64,000 nucleotides of DNA from Rhodococcus sp. HNM0569 (GCF_012726205.1 NZ_JAASAE010000003.1:62001-126000); one strand, 5' to 3'; positions 17,150-28,414 are shown, numbered from the stretch's first letter. Translations and numbers: made by a program. Notes: generated by a model from the letters alone, not told the origin.

Positions 17150-17949
17150 GTGCACTCTCGTATGCGGTGAGCGACGGCATCACCATCGCCAAACGCAACC
17201 TCATCAAGATCAAGCGCGTTCCCGACCTGCTGGTGTTCACCACGCTCTCGCCCATCATGTTCGTGCTGCTCTTCGCGTACGTGTTCGGCGGTGCGATCGA
17301 CATCCCCGGCATGTCCTACCGCGAGTTCCTCATAGCGGGCATCTTCACGCAGACCGTCATCTTCGGATCCACGTGGACGGGCCTGGGCATGGCGGAAGAT
17401 CTGCAGAAGGGCATCGTCGACCGGTTCCGGTCACTGCCCATGGCGTCGTCCGCGGTGCTCACCGGGCGCACCACGTCGGACGTGCTCATCAACGTCATCA
17501 GCCTGGTCGTCATGTCGCTCACCGGCCTGATCGTCGGGTGGCGCATCCACACCGACCCGCTGCGCGCGCTCGCCGCGTACCTGCTGTTACTGCTGTTCGC
17601 GTACTCACTGTCGTGGGTCATGGCCGTCGTCGGACTGTGGATCCGCACTCCCGAGGTGTTCAACAACGCGAGCTTCATCGTCATCTTTCCGCTGTCGTTC
17701 GTCGCGAACACGTTCGTCGACCCGTCGTCGCTGCCCGGCCCGCTGCGGGTGGTGGCCGAATGGAACCCGGTCTCGGCCGTCACCCAGGCGGCGCGCGACC
17801 TGTTCGGCAACACCAATCCGGCGGTTCCGCCGCCCGAGGCATGGCCGCTGCGCAATGCCGAAATCACGTCGCTCATCTGGTCGGCGGCGCTGCTCGCCGT
17901 CTTCGTCCCCTTCGCGATCTGGCGCTACAAGAAGGCCGTCAGCCGCTGA
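17146..17949 (+). CDS. ABC-2 type permease (DrrB-like)
   Basis: A 267-residue ABC-2 permease with six membrane segments. The family hallmark YREFLIAGIFTQTVIFGSTW and the C-terminal FVDPSSLPGPLRVVAEWNPVSAVTQAARDL region are present. It forms the export channel with the preceding ATPase, to which it is translationally coupled through a 4-base overlap. Substrate is unknown; the family includes daunorubicin and PDIM-type lipid exporters. No regulator gene sits beside the pair. Confidence 0.93.
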   Translation: MSALSYAVSDGITIAKRNLIKIKRVPDLLVFTTLSPIMFVLLFAYVFGGAIDIPGMSYREFLIAGIFTQTVIFGSTWTGLGMAEDLQKGIVDRFRSLPMASSAVLTGRTTSDVLINVISLVVMSLTGLIVGWRIHTDPLRALAAYLLLLLFAYSLSWVMAVVGLWIRTPEVFNNASFIVIFPLSFVANTFVDPSSLPGPLRVVAEWNPVSAVTQAARDLFGNTNPAVPPPEAWPLRNAEITSLIWSAALLAVFVPFAIWRYKKAVSR

Positions 17950-18079
17950 CTCACGGCAGCGGGTGGCTGTTCGCGTCGTGTCGAAACGCGCCCGGTGTCG
18001 CTGGTTGCCGGTACGGTCGAAGCCTCTGCCGCCGCACGCGGCACTGGCAGACACGCCCGGTGAGATGAGGAGATCCGAA

Positions 18080-18394
18080 ATGGCACTACCGTCCCTGACT
18101 CCGGAACAGCGCAAGGCGGCACTCGAGAAGGCCGCGCTCGCGCGCACCGCGCGGGCCAAGCTGCGGGAGGACCTCAAGAGCGGCAAGACGAACCTGGCCG
18201 AGGTGTTCACGCTCGCCGACGAGGACGAGACGATCGCGAAGACGAAGGTGCTGTACGTGCTCGAGTCGCTGCCCAAGGTGGGCAAGACCACCGCGGCCTC
18301 GATCGTCGAGGAAGTCGGCATCCCCGCGACCCGCCGGCTCGGCGGCCTCGGCAGCCAGCAGCGGGACAAACTGCTCGCGAAATTCTCGGACTGA
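18080..18394 (+). CDS. mihF: Integration host factor, actinobacterial type (mIHF), divergent copy
   Basis: A 104-residue basic protein with the mIHF layout: an N-terminal helix (LTPEQRKAALEKAALARTARAKL), then the S13-like helix-two-turn-helix core VLYVLESLPKVGKTTAASIV and TRRLGGLGSQQRDKLLAKF. mIHF is an actinobacterial nucleoid protein that binds and bends DNA. Several core positions differ from the usual mIHF (TTAASIVEEVGIPATRRLGGLG in place of the family's KAQEIMTELEIAPTRRLRGLG), and there is no guanylate kinase gene beside it, the normal neighbour. It may therefore be a second copy. The start at 18080 follows GAGGAGAT; an ATG 15 bases upstream is less well placed. Confidence 0.9.
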   Translation: MALPSLTPEQRKAALEKAALARTARAKLREDLKSGKTNLAEVFTLADEDETIAKTKVLYVLESLPKVGKTTAASIVEEVGIPATRRLGGLGSQQRDKLLAKFSD

Positions 18395-18400
18395 CGTGAC

Positions 18401-18430
18401 GGAGTGGCCGCCCGCGCGGGCGGCCACTCC
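18401..18430. terminator. Bidirectional terminator between mihF and the UvrA-like gene
   Basis: GGAGTGGCCGCCC and its exact complement form a 13-bp stem around a GCGC loop. It lies between two convergent genes, 6 bases past the mihF stop and 11 bases past the stop of the opposite gene, so it can serve both. Confidence 0.88.
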
Positions 18431-18441
18431 CCGTCCTGCCG

Positions 18442-20817
<2,376 letters not shown>

Positions 20818-20848
20818 CCGTTGTCCCTGCTCATCGGTTGTCCCTTCG

Positions 20849-21460
20849 TCACGGAGTGCCCCAGGCGAATCCGTCCGGATCGGTGAATTCTCCGGCGCCG
20901 GATTCGATCGTGATGCGGTGTGCCCCCGATCCCTCGGCGGACACGCCCGCGTTCTTGGCCAGCGCGCGTCGCCCGTTGAGGGCCAGGGTGATGCCGTCCG
21001 GTGAGCCGGCGAACTGAACGTACTTGCGGCCGAAGCTCTTTTCCACTTCGAGGCCGTGCTCGACGTAGAACTGCTTGCTCGCCTTGACGTCCGCCACGCC
21101 GAGCAGCAACACGAGCTCGTCGAACGTGCGCGTCGCCGGGCCGCTGTTCTTCTTCGACGAGCTGGCGATCGTCCAGATCGCGCCGTCCGGTGCGGCGAAC
21201 GCACCCCCGTAGCCCCACAGGCTCTTCTGCGGCGCCTTCAGCACCGCGGCGCCGCCCGCCGTCGCGGCGTCGACGTACAGGTCGACGATATTCGGCTGGG
21301 ACACCACCAGCGAGAGCGTGTACCCGCGGAACCCACTCGACGGCTCGTTGCCTGCGCGGACCCCGATACGGGGCCCGACCCCGAGTTCGCGGTAGAACTG
21401 CGTGGCGGTGTCGGGGTCGGCCGCGTCCAGGATCACCGACGACACATTCGTGGCGCCCAT
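20849..21460 (-). CDS. VOC-superfamily protein (two glyoxalase-like repeats)
   Basis: A 203-residue protein with two vicinal-oxygen-chelate repeats: SVILDAADPDTATQFYRELG ... AAPDGAIWTIASS and LVLLLGVADVKASKQFYVEHG ... DPDGFAWGT. Such proteins include glyoxalases, ring-cleaving dioxygenases and antibiotic-binding proteins. The few polar metal ligands visible are not enough to name a reaction. It lies immediately upstream of the UvrA-like gene on the same strand and next to another VOC gene, so the three may be one unit. Confidence 0.85.
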   Translation of the reverse strand: MGATNVSSVILDAADPDTATQFYRELGVGPRIGVRAGNEPSSGFRGYTLSLVVSQPNIVDLYVDAATAGGAAVLKAPQKSLWGYGGAFAAPDGAIWTIASSSKKNSGPATRTFDELVLLLGVADVKASKQFYVEHGLEVEKSFGRKYVQFAGSPDGITLALNGRRALAKNAGVSAEGSGAHRITIESGAGEFTDPDGFAWGTP

Positions 21461-21461
21461 G

Positions 21462-21872
21462 TCAACGCACCTCGTTGATGCGCAGGAGGTTGCCCGCGGG
21501 ATCGCGGACGGCGCAGTCGCGGATGCCGTACGGCTGGTCGATCGGTTCCTGCACGATCTCGGCGCCGCCGGACTCGAGCTTTTCGAAGGTCGCGGTGAGG
21601 TCCGGGGTCGCGAGGGTGAGGATCGCGTAGGTGCCCTTGGCCATCATCTCGGTGACGGTGCGCCTCTCGTCCTCGGTGACGCCCGGGTCGGCGGCAGGCG
21701 GATGCAGCACGAGGGACACCCCGGGCTGATCCGGATGGCCGACGGTGATCCAGTACATGTCGTTGTAGCCGACCTCCTTGCGGACCTCGAAGCCGAGCAG
21801 GTCGCGGTAGAACGCGAGTGTCGCATCGCGGTCGAGGTGGGGGAGGAAGGCGTTGTGAATGGTGATGTCCAT
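21462..21872 (-). CDS. VOC-superfamily protein (glyoxalase-like)
   Basis: A 136-residue single VOC-fold protein: the first strand NAFLPHLDRDATLAFYRDLL and the end AVRDPAGNLLRINEV are typical of glyoxalase/bleomycin-resistance-like proteins. I chose the ATG at 21872, which gives the usual family N-terminus (MDITIHNAF). It ends 1 base before the start of the following VOC gene, implying co-transcription. The divergent AraC-type arrangement is absent: the AraC gene just upstream is on the same strand and may control the set. Confidence 0.85.
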   Translation of the reverse strand: MDITIHNAFLPHLDRDATLAFYRDLLGFEVRKEVGYNDMYWITVGHPDQPGVSLVLHPPAADPGVTEDERRTVTEMMAKGTYAILTLATPDLTATFEKLESGGAEIVQEPIDQPYGIRDCAVRDPAGNLLRINEVR

Positions 21873-21882
21873 GGCGATCACG

Positions 21883-22317
21883 CTATGCGCGCGGCCCCTG
21901 CGAAACTTCTCGATTCCTGACCGGTCTCGTGACCTGTTTCGAGACGCACGACGGCATGCCGTCGGTCTGCGTTGCCGCACGCCGGTACGCCCGCGGCGAA
22001 ACCCCGACGAGCTCGGTGAACCGGGTGCTGAAGGTGCCGAGCGACGAGCACCCGACGGTGAAGCACACGTCGGTGACGCTGAGGTCGCCGCGCCGCAGCA
22101 GCGCCATGGCCCTCTCGATGCGCCGGGTCATGAGGTAGGCGTAGGGCGATTCTCCGTACGCGGCGCGGAACTGCCGGCTCAGGTGCCCGGCCGACATGTG
22201 GACTCCACGCGCGAGCGCCTCGACGTCGAGCGGCTGCGCGTACTCCCGGTCTATCCGATCGCGCACGCGGCGCAGGCGGGCGAGGTCGTCGAGGCGCGGC
22301 GAGCTGCTGGTCGTCAC
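21883..22317 (-). CDS. AraC-family transcriptional regulator, DNA-binding domain only
   Basis: About 144 residues, comprising just the two helix-turn-helix motifs of AraC/XylS proteins: DVEALARGVHMSAGHLSRQF and VTDVCFTVGCSSLGTFSTRF followed by the GVSPRAYR signature. No N-terminal ligand domain is encoded, as in small Ada/SoxS-like members. The GTG at 22317 is preferred because AGGATCGGAG lies upstream; a GTG at 22347 would add ten residues. It ends 10 bases before the VOC gene on the same strand, so it likely regulates the VOC-VOC-UvrA-like unit. Confidence 0.85.
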   Translation of the reverse strand: MTTSSSPRLDDLARLRRVRDRIDREYAQPLDVEALARGVHMSAGHLSRQFRAAYGESPYAYLMTRRIERAMALLRRGDLSVTDVCFTVGCSSLGTFSTRFTELVGVSPRAYRRAATQTDGMPSCVSKQVTRPVRNREVSQGPRA

Positions 22318-22660
22318 GGCTCCGATCCTGCCACGTGTACCGGACACGGTCAGTGAGAAGAACCGTTCCGACGGCAGGTCACTTCAGTCAGACTACCGTC
22401 CTCGCGCTGTGACCTGCATCAACTCGTGGTCCGACTACTTTCTGACGCATCACCCGCGATCCGGACAGATTTCGCTGGTTCTCGCGTACCCGGAGTTCGG
22501 GATTCCGCCGTCCGGGGCAACGTTCTCGTCCGTGTCAACGAGTTGAGTGGGCAGCGGCGGCCGCTTCTTCGTAGCGATTTCGGGGTGTAGTGCTCGCCCG
22601 CGACTGCGGTGTCCTGCGCACTGGTCGGTCTCGCATCGAGGCTTGTGAGCGCTGAGACGT
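22318..22660. other. Intergenic stretch of lower GC
   Basis: No convincing gene is seen in these 343 bases. Short reading frames on both strands lack ribosome sites and coding-type codon use. The only structure noticed is a 128-bp segment bounded by a 9-bp inverted repeat, listed separately. Confidence 0.5.
22419..22546. repeat. 128-bp segment with 9-bp terminal inverted repeats
   Basis: TCAACTCGT at 22419-22427 and ACGAGTTGA at 22538-22546 are exact inverted copies bounding 110 bases with no gene. The form resembles a MITE or solo element relic. A single pair of 9-mers is weak evidence, but an IS relic lies 1.4 kb away. Confidence 0.3.
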
Positions 22661-22831
22661 TCAATCCTTGCCGGAGCCTGAGCCAAGGATCGCGGCAAGC
22701 AGGGCGCCGGCCAGTAGGAGGAGCACGATGCGCGAACTGCGCTCGTCGCTACTCAAGTCGGCCCACGTCAGCGCTTGCGCGATGACCGCGATCAGGTAGA
22801 GGCCGATCGCCGCACTCGAGTATCGGTTCAT
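22661..22831 (-). CDS. Small membrane protein, 56 residues
   Basis: A 56-residue frame starting ATG at 22831 with AGGGA five bases upstream. The product begins MNRYSSAAIGLYLIAVIAQA, has a short polar middle (DLSSDERSSR) and a second hydrophobic run IVLLLLAGALLAAILG before a charged end. It reads as a two-segment membrane hairpin. Codon third positions are mostly G or C, as in real genes of this window. It lies 34 bases downstream of the secreted-protein gene on the same strand and is probably co-transcribed. I do not recognise a family. Confidence 0.6.
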   Translation of the reverse strand: MNRYSSAAIGLYLIAVIAQALTWADLSSDERSSRIVLLLLAGALLAAILGSGSGKD

Positions 22832-22865
22832 GAATGTCCCTGTTCAGCGAGGTGGTTTCGTCGGC

Positions 22866-23594
22866 CTAGAACGAGATGTAGGTCGGCGAGTTGCTCTTCT
22901 GTAGCGTTGAGGGAGCGCCACCGTAGCTGATCGACAGGCCGCCGAGGAACGATGCCGACACGCTGAGGACGCTCCCCCCGTCCTGATTGTGCTCGTATGC
23001 GAACTGTGCACCGAAGGGTTGTGCGTCGCATCCGAGCTTCCGTGTGACAGTGGCGCTCATGTGGCCGTGGTCGACGTTCAGTTGGAAACCGTCGACCGCG
23101 TCACGCAGGCCTGTAATCGGCGCTCCGCTGATGCCGCCGTCCTTGAGGTACATCGTGGAATCGGTGGTGCGGGTGCCGTCGTAGTAGTAGGAGTTGTATG
23201 TCGTCGACGTCATGGCCAGGCAGCTCGAAGACCAGTCGAACATGATCGAAGCGAAATCGTCGGGTTCGGAGCCGTTGACGTAATCGTCACGGAAGTCCCA
23301 TGTCCCCATGTATGTTGCGGCGCGGCCAGCCGTCGGCAGCCAGTAGCCAACGACACCGAAGGCATCGATCGGTACCGCGGAGGGCTCGATTGTGCCCGGC
23401 GGGAGCGTCTTCTGATTGCTGAGCATATCCGCGGTGGCAGCATCGACGGGGCCATCGACATTCGAGACGGAGAACTGGATCGAAGTCCCGAACTCCTTCT
23501 CGGCCAACGCGTTGATACCCACAAAGTCACGTGGGTTCTGCTCTGCGTACTCGACGACCGCATTCGCCGGTTCCGCGACAGCTGGCGGCGTCAA
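22866..23594 (-). CDS. Secreted beta-rich hypothetical protein with frameshifted signal peptide
   Basis: The intact frame encodes about 242 residues beginning TPPAVAEPANAVVEYAEQ, clearly the end of a signal peptide and a mature exported protein. The rest is Tyr/Thr/Ser-rich and beta-like (TSTTYNSYYYDGTRTTDS, SVLSVSASFLGGLSISYGG) with two Cys that could pair. The proper start appears to be the ATG at 23655, with AGAAGGG upstream, giving MLKRTTLAVATFTAA; but the frame changes by one base near 23608, so the leader and the body are out of phase. Only a TTG start at 23594 is open as written. The gene is either recently broken or carries a base error. No family recognised; the beta pattern allows an outer-membrane or surface role. 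Confidence 0.65.
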   Translation of the reverse strand: MTPPAVAEPANAVVEYAEQNPRDFVGINALAEKEFGTSIQFSVSNVDGPVDAATADMLSNQKTLPPGTIEPSAVPIDAFGVVGYWLPTAGRAATYMGTWDFRDDYVNGSEPDDFASIMFDWSSSCLAMTSTTYNSYYYDGTRTTDSTMYLKDGGISGAPITGLRDAVDGFQLNVDHGHMSATVTRKLGCDAQPFGAQFAYEHNQDGGSVLSVSASFLGGLSISYGGAPSTLQKSNSPTYISF

Positions 23595-23905
23595 CAGGGC
23601 TGTCAGTCCTAGCGGCAGTGAAGGTCGCCACCGCGAGTGTAGTGCGCTTCAGCATGCAAACCCTTCTAACATCCTGAGAATGAACGGGATCAACGCAGCG
23701 GCTGGACCGGAATCCTCCACTTGATCCGAGTCAACCAGACGAAATGGGCACTACGTGATATTTGCGCATACAGGCGCGTCGTTGGCGGGCGGTCGTCCAG
23801 CTATCCGCCGTCAGGGCCAGGCGAGATGCCCTGGCTGACTCGATATTGGCTGGAACTGCGGCGTCCGGGCCGTTAGGCCGTGTTTCGAAGGCCCGGAACG
23901 CGTAT

Positions 23906-24320
23906 TCACTGGTTGATCGCCGCGATGCGGACCGTGGCGGTATAGCGGACGGATTGCTTGTCGTATCACGTTGCGGCAGCCCGTTTCTGCTCGAGCAGTT
24001 TGATTCCGGAATCGGCGGCGTGGCGTTGCTTGTAGTGCTCGGCATCTCAGGCAAGGGATCGGCCGCCAGCGCTACCCTTCTTCTGTCGGTTGGCGGCCTG
24101 GTCGCTCTTGATCGGGATCGTCGCCCGGACACCGCGACGGCGGGTAGGCGCGATCGGCAGCGCTGCTGTACGCACGATCGGAGACCCAACGGGTGATCAT
24201 CAGGTTCGGTGTCGAGGCCGCCGAGTCTCTGGACGTGCCCGCCGCCGTCGCGTCGGGCACCGGATGCCGTCGATCAACTGGCGTTTCGTCCATTTCGGCG
24301 GCCGGGCCGCTGGGTAGCAC
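23906..24320 (-). pseudogene. IS5-family transposase relic
   Basis: Pieces of an IS5-type transposase survive in shifting frames on the minus strand. From the N-terminal side these are VLPSG then PPKWTKRQLIDGIR, then a jump to DRAYSSAA, then RRRGVRATIPIKSDQAANR, then DAEHYKQRHAADSGIKLLEQ and YDKQSVRYTATVRIAAIN. These follow the order of actinobacterial IS5 transposases (RNVVERxxxxLKQxRxxATRYDK region at the end). Frameshifts, two internal stop codons and loss of the middle, including most of the DDE core, make it non-functional. A GGCCGTGTTTCGAAGG stretch at about 23877-23892 may be the remaining terminal repeat. Confidence 0.7.
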
Positions 24321-24727
24321 GATCCCGAGGTAGACCCTGCCGATGTGGGCGGCCTTGGCGAGGTGGCTGACGTTCACGCGGTCACCGAGCGGCGAGTGGT
24401 GTGGTCGAGCGTCCCGTGCGACGAGGTCGAATGCGATACCGGTGGTGTATCGACGCAGGCGGACGAGTTCGAACCGGGTCGTGTATTCGGTGTCGAAAAC
24501 GAACTGAATGGGGCCGGCTGTTTCGTGAATGGGGACTCGCGCCGTGGTGGCTTGCGGAATGCTGGTACGTCGCGGCGTTGCGCCCGGCGCGGCTGCTCGC
24601 GGGCGTGGCGGTCGGCGAGCCGCGCGAGGTGTGCGGCGTCCTCGGGCGAGGGTTCTCCGATCGTCGCCCAGTAGATCCGGCGGACCCCGGGATCGTCAGG
24701 GTTCATCGGTTCCTCGGTCCACGGCAT
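24318..24727 (-). pseudogene. Broken hypothetical gene interrupted by the IS relic
   Basis: The frame from the ATG at 24727 gives MNPDDPGVRRIYWATIGEPS (after a short leader) and EDAAHLARLADRHAREQ. It then continues sensibly only in another frame, about 24610 onward: VPIHETAGPIQFVFDTEYTT, FELVRLRRYTTGIAFDLVAR and HIGRVYLGI, where homology to the IS5 transposase takes over at about 24320. The pattern fits a family of actinobacterial hypothetical proteins with an N-terminal acidic helix and a beta-rich body. One frameshift and a 3' truncation by the insertion element destroy it. This is my reading of frames by eye. Confidence 0.5.
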
Positions 24728-24860
24728 GTCTTCGATGATGGCACCGCGATGGTATGTGCGCGCAGCGCCGTCTGGACAGCTGCTGCGGGTGAGCACCAGG
24801 GAGATTCACTCCTTGCGTGATGTCACCTACGGGAGCGCTCACTCGCACATCGTTGCGTGG

Positions 24861-27569
24861 CTACCTGCCGCTCGCCAGCGTCTGCCAGATCTTGGCGGGC
24901 GTCATCGGCAGGCTGCGTAGGCGGAGACCGGTGGCGTCGGCGATCGCGTTCGCGAGGGCGGGAGCAACCGGGTTGTACGGAGCCTCGCTCATCGACTTCG
25001 CGCCGTGCGGGCCCAGCTCGTCGTAGGTGTCGGCGAAATACACCTCGGTGTCGGGCACGTCGGACAGTTGCGGCACGTGGTAGCCGCGCAGCTGCGGGTT
25101 GACGACGGTCCCCGCCCCGTCGAGCAGGATCTCCTCGTACAGCGCAGACCCGATCGCCTGCGCGACACCGCCCTCGATCTGGCCACGGCACTGCTGCGGG
25201 TTGAGCACCGTGCCCGCGTCGGCAGTCTGGATCGACTGGAGGATGCGCACCTCCCCGGTCGTCGTGTCGACAGCGACCCGGAATGCCTGGACGTTGAAAG
25301 CCACCGAGCGTGGGCTGCCGCCGTTGTCGCCGTCGCCGCGCAGTGGGCCCCCGGCGGTGAGTTCCGCGAACGACACCGTCCTGTCGCCGACGCGGACGCC
25401 GTCCTCCACGACCCGCGCCGTGTCGTCGGGGTCGCTCGTCACGAGCCGTGCGGCGGCGACCATCTGGTCCGCGAGCCGCCGCGCCGCGGCGAGCACCGCC
25501 TTACCCGCCACCACAGTGCCCGCCGACCCGAACGCCCCGGTGTCGTGTCCCGTGACGTCGGTGTCGGACTGCAGGATCGTGACGTTGTCGACCGTCGTGC
25601 CGAGCGCCGACGCCGCGAGCTGCGCGTGCACCGTCGTCGTGCCGTTGCCGAATTCGGCGGTGCCGACGCGCACCTCGTAGCGGCCGTCGGAGGTGAGCGT
25701 GCACGACGCGTCGGCGAAATGCCCACGCGGGGGCACCGTCGCGATCATCGACGCCGCCATCCCCTCGCCGACGCGCCAAGCAGGACCGTCCGGCACCGGC
25801 GCGCGGTTGCCACGCCGCAGTGCCTTCTCGGCGAGATCGAGACACTGATCGAGGCCGTAGCTGCCGAAAGTGAGGTCGCCGTGCTGGATCTCGGCGTCCA
25901 CGAAATCGTCGCCCGGGACCACCACATTGCGGCGGCGCAGCTCGAACGGGTCGATCCCGAGTTCGCGCGCGAGCTCGTCGAGGGCCGACTCGATCGCGAA
26001 GATCACCTGGCCGAGGCCGTAGCCGCGAAACGCGCCCGACGGCAGGTTGTTGGTGTAGACGGCGCGTGCATCGACCTTCTTCGCCGCACACCGGTACAGC
26101 GCCACCGACTCGCCGCACGCGTGAAACATGACGCCCGGCGAGTGGTTGCCGTACGCGCCCGCGTCCGACAGCACGTCGATCGCGAGGGCGGTGAGAACCC
26201 CGTCGGGGCGGGCACCGACGCGTATGGCGACCCGCATCGGGTGCCGGCACGGCGCGACGGTGAACTGGTCCGATCGTGTGAACTCGTACTGCACGGGCCG
26301 GCCCGTGCGCAGCGCCGCGAGCGCGGCGACGTCCTCGACGAGCATCTCCTGCTTCGCACCGAACCCGCCGCCGACGCGTCGCGCGAACACCCGCACGCTG
26401 TCGCGATCCCGGCCGAACACGTGCGCGAGTTCGTCGCGCACGAGGAACGGCACCTGCGTACTCGACCGGACTGTGAAGCGCCCGTCGTCGACCCACGCGA
26501 TGGCACTGTGCGTCTCGAGATGCACGTGTTGCACGCGCGCCGTCTGCCACACACCGTCGACGACGGCACCGTCGGCGCGTGCGGCAGCGAGCCCGGCCTC
26601 GACATCGCCGACGGTGCCGTGCAGTTCGGCGACGAGGTTGCGAGAAGGATCCGCGATGCGGGCGCTCGCAGGTTTGTCGCCGTGCAGCTGCGGCGCCCCC
26701 GGGGCGAGGGCCTCGTCCGGGTCGAATACCGCTGGCAGCGGCTCGTATTCGACGACGAGCAACGCGAGGGCACGGCGTGCCTGGTCGAGAGTGTCGGCGA
26801 CGACGGCCGCGACGCGCTGACCGCGGAAGCGGAGCGTGCTGTCGAAGACGACGGTGTCGTCGGGGTCGTCGCTGCGGTCCTCGTGCCTCGCCGTCGAGAA
26901 GTGCACGTCCGGGCTGTCGCGGTAGGTGAGCACGGCGTGCACGCCGTCGGCGGCTTCTGCGGCGGTGGTGTCGATCGACACGATACGGGCGTGCGCGTGC
27001 GGACTCGGCAGCACCGCGACGTGCAGCAGCCCCGGCATCGTCGTGTCGAGCGTGTACGGCTCGGTGCCGGTGACGACCCGTTCGGTCGCGGGCGGCGGAA
27101 CCGACCGCCCGCACGACGCGCCCGCCGCATCGTCGTCGAGCGTCGCGGTGCCCGCGATCGCGTCCCGGATCGACCGGTAACCCGTACAGCGGCAGAGGTT
27201 TCCGGCAAGCGCACCGGGCAGGTCGGACCGCTGAGCATCGCTGAGCGCCGACGCCGTGACGACCATGCCCGCCGTGCAGAATCCGCATTGGAAGCTGCCC
27301 GCCTCGGCGAACGCGCGTTGCGTCGGGTCGAGGTCGCCCGGCGTGCCGAGTCCGGACGCCGTGGTGACCCGGGCGCCGTCGGCGCGGTGTGCGGGCACGA
27401 CGCACGAGTGCACCGGGCGGTCGTCCAGCAGGACGCTGCACGCACCGCAGTCGCCCGCGTCGCACCCCTTCTTGACCGCGAAGGTGCCCTGCTCGCGGAG
27501 GTACGTCCGCAGGCACTGGCCCGGCCGTGCGGGTGCGTCGACGGCGCGACCGTCCACCGTGAGTTTCAT
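24861..27569 (-). CDS. Xanthine-dehydrogenase-type enzyme, fused 2Fe-2S and molybdopterin subunits
   Basis: A 902-residue molybdenum hydroxylase. Residues about 1-160 are the double [2Fe-2S] domain: [13 protein letters not shown] and a later Cys for the plant-type cluster, then CGFCTAGMV and CRCTG for the second. Residues about 165-902 form the molybdopterin domain with [33 protein letters not shown] and [19 protein letters not shown], where the Glu corresponds to the catalytic base. The FAD domain is missing and is supplied by the next gene, which overlaps by 4 bases (ATGA). In a purine cluster it is expected to oxidise hypoxanthine/xanthine to urate; a related azaheterocycle substrate is possible. 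Confidence 0.9.
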   Translation of the reverse strand: MKLTVDGRAVDAPARPGQCLRTYLREQGTFAVKKGCDAGDCGACSVLLDDRPVHSCVVPAHRADGARVTTASGLGTPGDLDPTQRAFAEAGSFQCGFCTAGMVVTASALSDAQRSDLPGALAGNLCRCTGYRSIRDAIAGTATLDDDAAGASCGRSVPPPATERVVTGTEPYTLDTTMPGLLHVAVLPSPHAHARIVSIDTTAAEAADGVHAVLTYRDSPDVHFSTARHEDRSDDPDDTVVFDSTLRFRGQRVAAVVADTLDQARRALALLVVEYEPLPAVFDPDEALAPGAPQLHGDKPASARIADPSRNLVAELHGTVGDVEAGLAAARADGAVVDGVWQTARVQHVHLETHSAIAWVDDGRFTVRSSTQVPFLVRDELAHVFGRDRDSVRVFARRVGGGFGAKQEMLVEDVAALAALRTGRPVQYEFTRSDQFTVAPCRHPMRVAIRVGARPDGVLTALAIDVLSDAGAYGNHSPGVMFHACGESVALYRCAAKKVDARAVYTNNLPSGAFRGYGLGQVIFAIESALDELARELGIDPFELRRRNVVVPGDDFVDAEIQHGDLTFGSYGLDQCLDLAEKALRRGNRAPVPDGPAWRVGEGMAASMIATVPPRGHFADASCTLTSDGRYEVRVGTAEFGNGTTTVHAQLAASALGTTVDNVTILQSDTDVTGHDTGAFGSAGTVVAGKAVLAAARRLADQMVAAARLVTSDPDDTARVVEDGVRVGDRTVSFAELTAGGPLRGDGDNGGSPRSVAFNVQAFRVAVDTTTGEVRILQSIQTADAGTVLNPQQCRGQIEGGVAQAIGSALYEEILLDGAGTVVNPQLRGYHVPQLSDVPDTEVYFADTYDELGPHGAKSMSEAPYNPVAPALANAIADATGLRLRSLPMTPAKIWQTLASGR

Positions 27570-28378
27570 TGCACATCACCGCTTTCGAGCTGTCCGCGCA
27601 CCTGTTCGGCCAGAACGCCCGTCACGTGGCGGCGCCAGTCCGGCGTGCCGTGCGGATCGAGGAGCCACCCGCGCGCCGGCAGTGCGTCGGCGAGTTCGCG
27701 TGCCGACGGCACGCGATCGAAGTGCACGACGTGCGGGCGCACCGTTGCCGCGCTCACGGTGAGCGTCAGACCGTCCGTGCCCCGGCGGCCGAGCACGAGC
27801 GCGCCCGACCGGCCGCGCGCCGAGTATGCGATCTTGCGTGCCGCGACGACCGCGCGCAGCGCCGCGTCGGGGATCCTGATCGACCGCACGATCTCGCCGG
27901 GCGCAAGCGTGTTGGTTCCGTCGCCGGTCACGAATGTGCTTGCCGGCTCGGTGCGTTCGCCGCCGTCCGGCTGCCAGATCGTGAGCTCGCCGTCCAGCGC
28001 GCACATCGCCGCGGTGATCGCGCCTGCGGGCAGACTCGACGCGAGGTTGCCGCCCACGGTCGCGGTGTGCCAGATCTTCCACGACGCCACGAGCGCGTCG
28101 GCGCATCGGCGGAACAGCGGCGTCGCGGTCCACTCGGTCGGGTAGGTTGCCGTGACGAGCTGTTCGATCGTGCACGTGGCGGCGATGTCGAGGCCGTCCG
28201 CGGTGACGGTCAGCGCGGGCCAGCCGAAGCCGGCGAGGTCGACGATGCGGCGCACGTGGGGCTGCGGTTGCGAGTACAGCCACGTGCCGCCCGCGAGATA
28301 GGCGGTGTCGGGGGCAGGCGCGGGCAACTCCGCGCGGGTGCGGGGGAGGACGAGTGCGTCGACGAACGACAGATCCAT
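27566..28378 (-). CDS. Xanthine-dehydrogenase-type FAD-binding subunit
   Basis: A 270-residue FAD-binding protein of the CoxM/XdhB family: [21 protein letters not shown] (flavin-binding loop) and [17 protein letters not shown], the classic TxGGN motif. It passes electrons from the fused Fe-S/molybdopterin subunit to NAD or another acceptor. The ATG at 28378 has GCAGGA upstream and gives the usual [18 protein letters not shown] start; a longer frame to 28489 adds non-homologous residues. It is first in the two-gene unit and divergent from the flavin oxidase gene, with two palindromes between them. Confidence 0.9.
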   Translation of the reverse strand: MDLSFVDALVLPRTRAELPAPAPDTAYLAGGTWLYSQPQPHVRRIVDLAGFGWPALTVTADGLDIAATCTIEQLVTATYPTEWTATPLFRRCADALVASWKIWHTATVGGNLASSLPAGAITAAMCALDGELTIWQPDGGERTEPASTFVTGDGTNTLAPGEIVRSIRIPDAALRAVVAARKIAYSARGRSGALVLGRRGTDGLTLTVSAATVRPHVVHFDRVPSARELADALPARGWLLDPHGTPDWRRHVTGVLAEQVRGQLESGDVQ

Positions 28379-28414
28379 GGGGTGTCCTGCAGGGAGTGCG
28401 GGCGGCGGGGGACG

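Noticed and set aside
23762-24196. A 144-codon plus-strand frame in the decayed region
   Set aside because: It is the complement of the IS5 transposase relic, has no ribosome site and no recognisable motif.
25005-28145. A 1,046-codon plus-strand frame opposite the xanthine-dehydrogenase genes
   Set aside because: Antisense shadow: low-complexity product, no motif, and the minus strand encodes clear Fe-S, molybdopterin and FAD domains.
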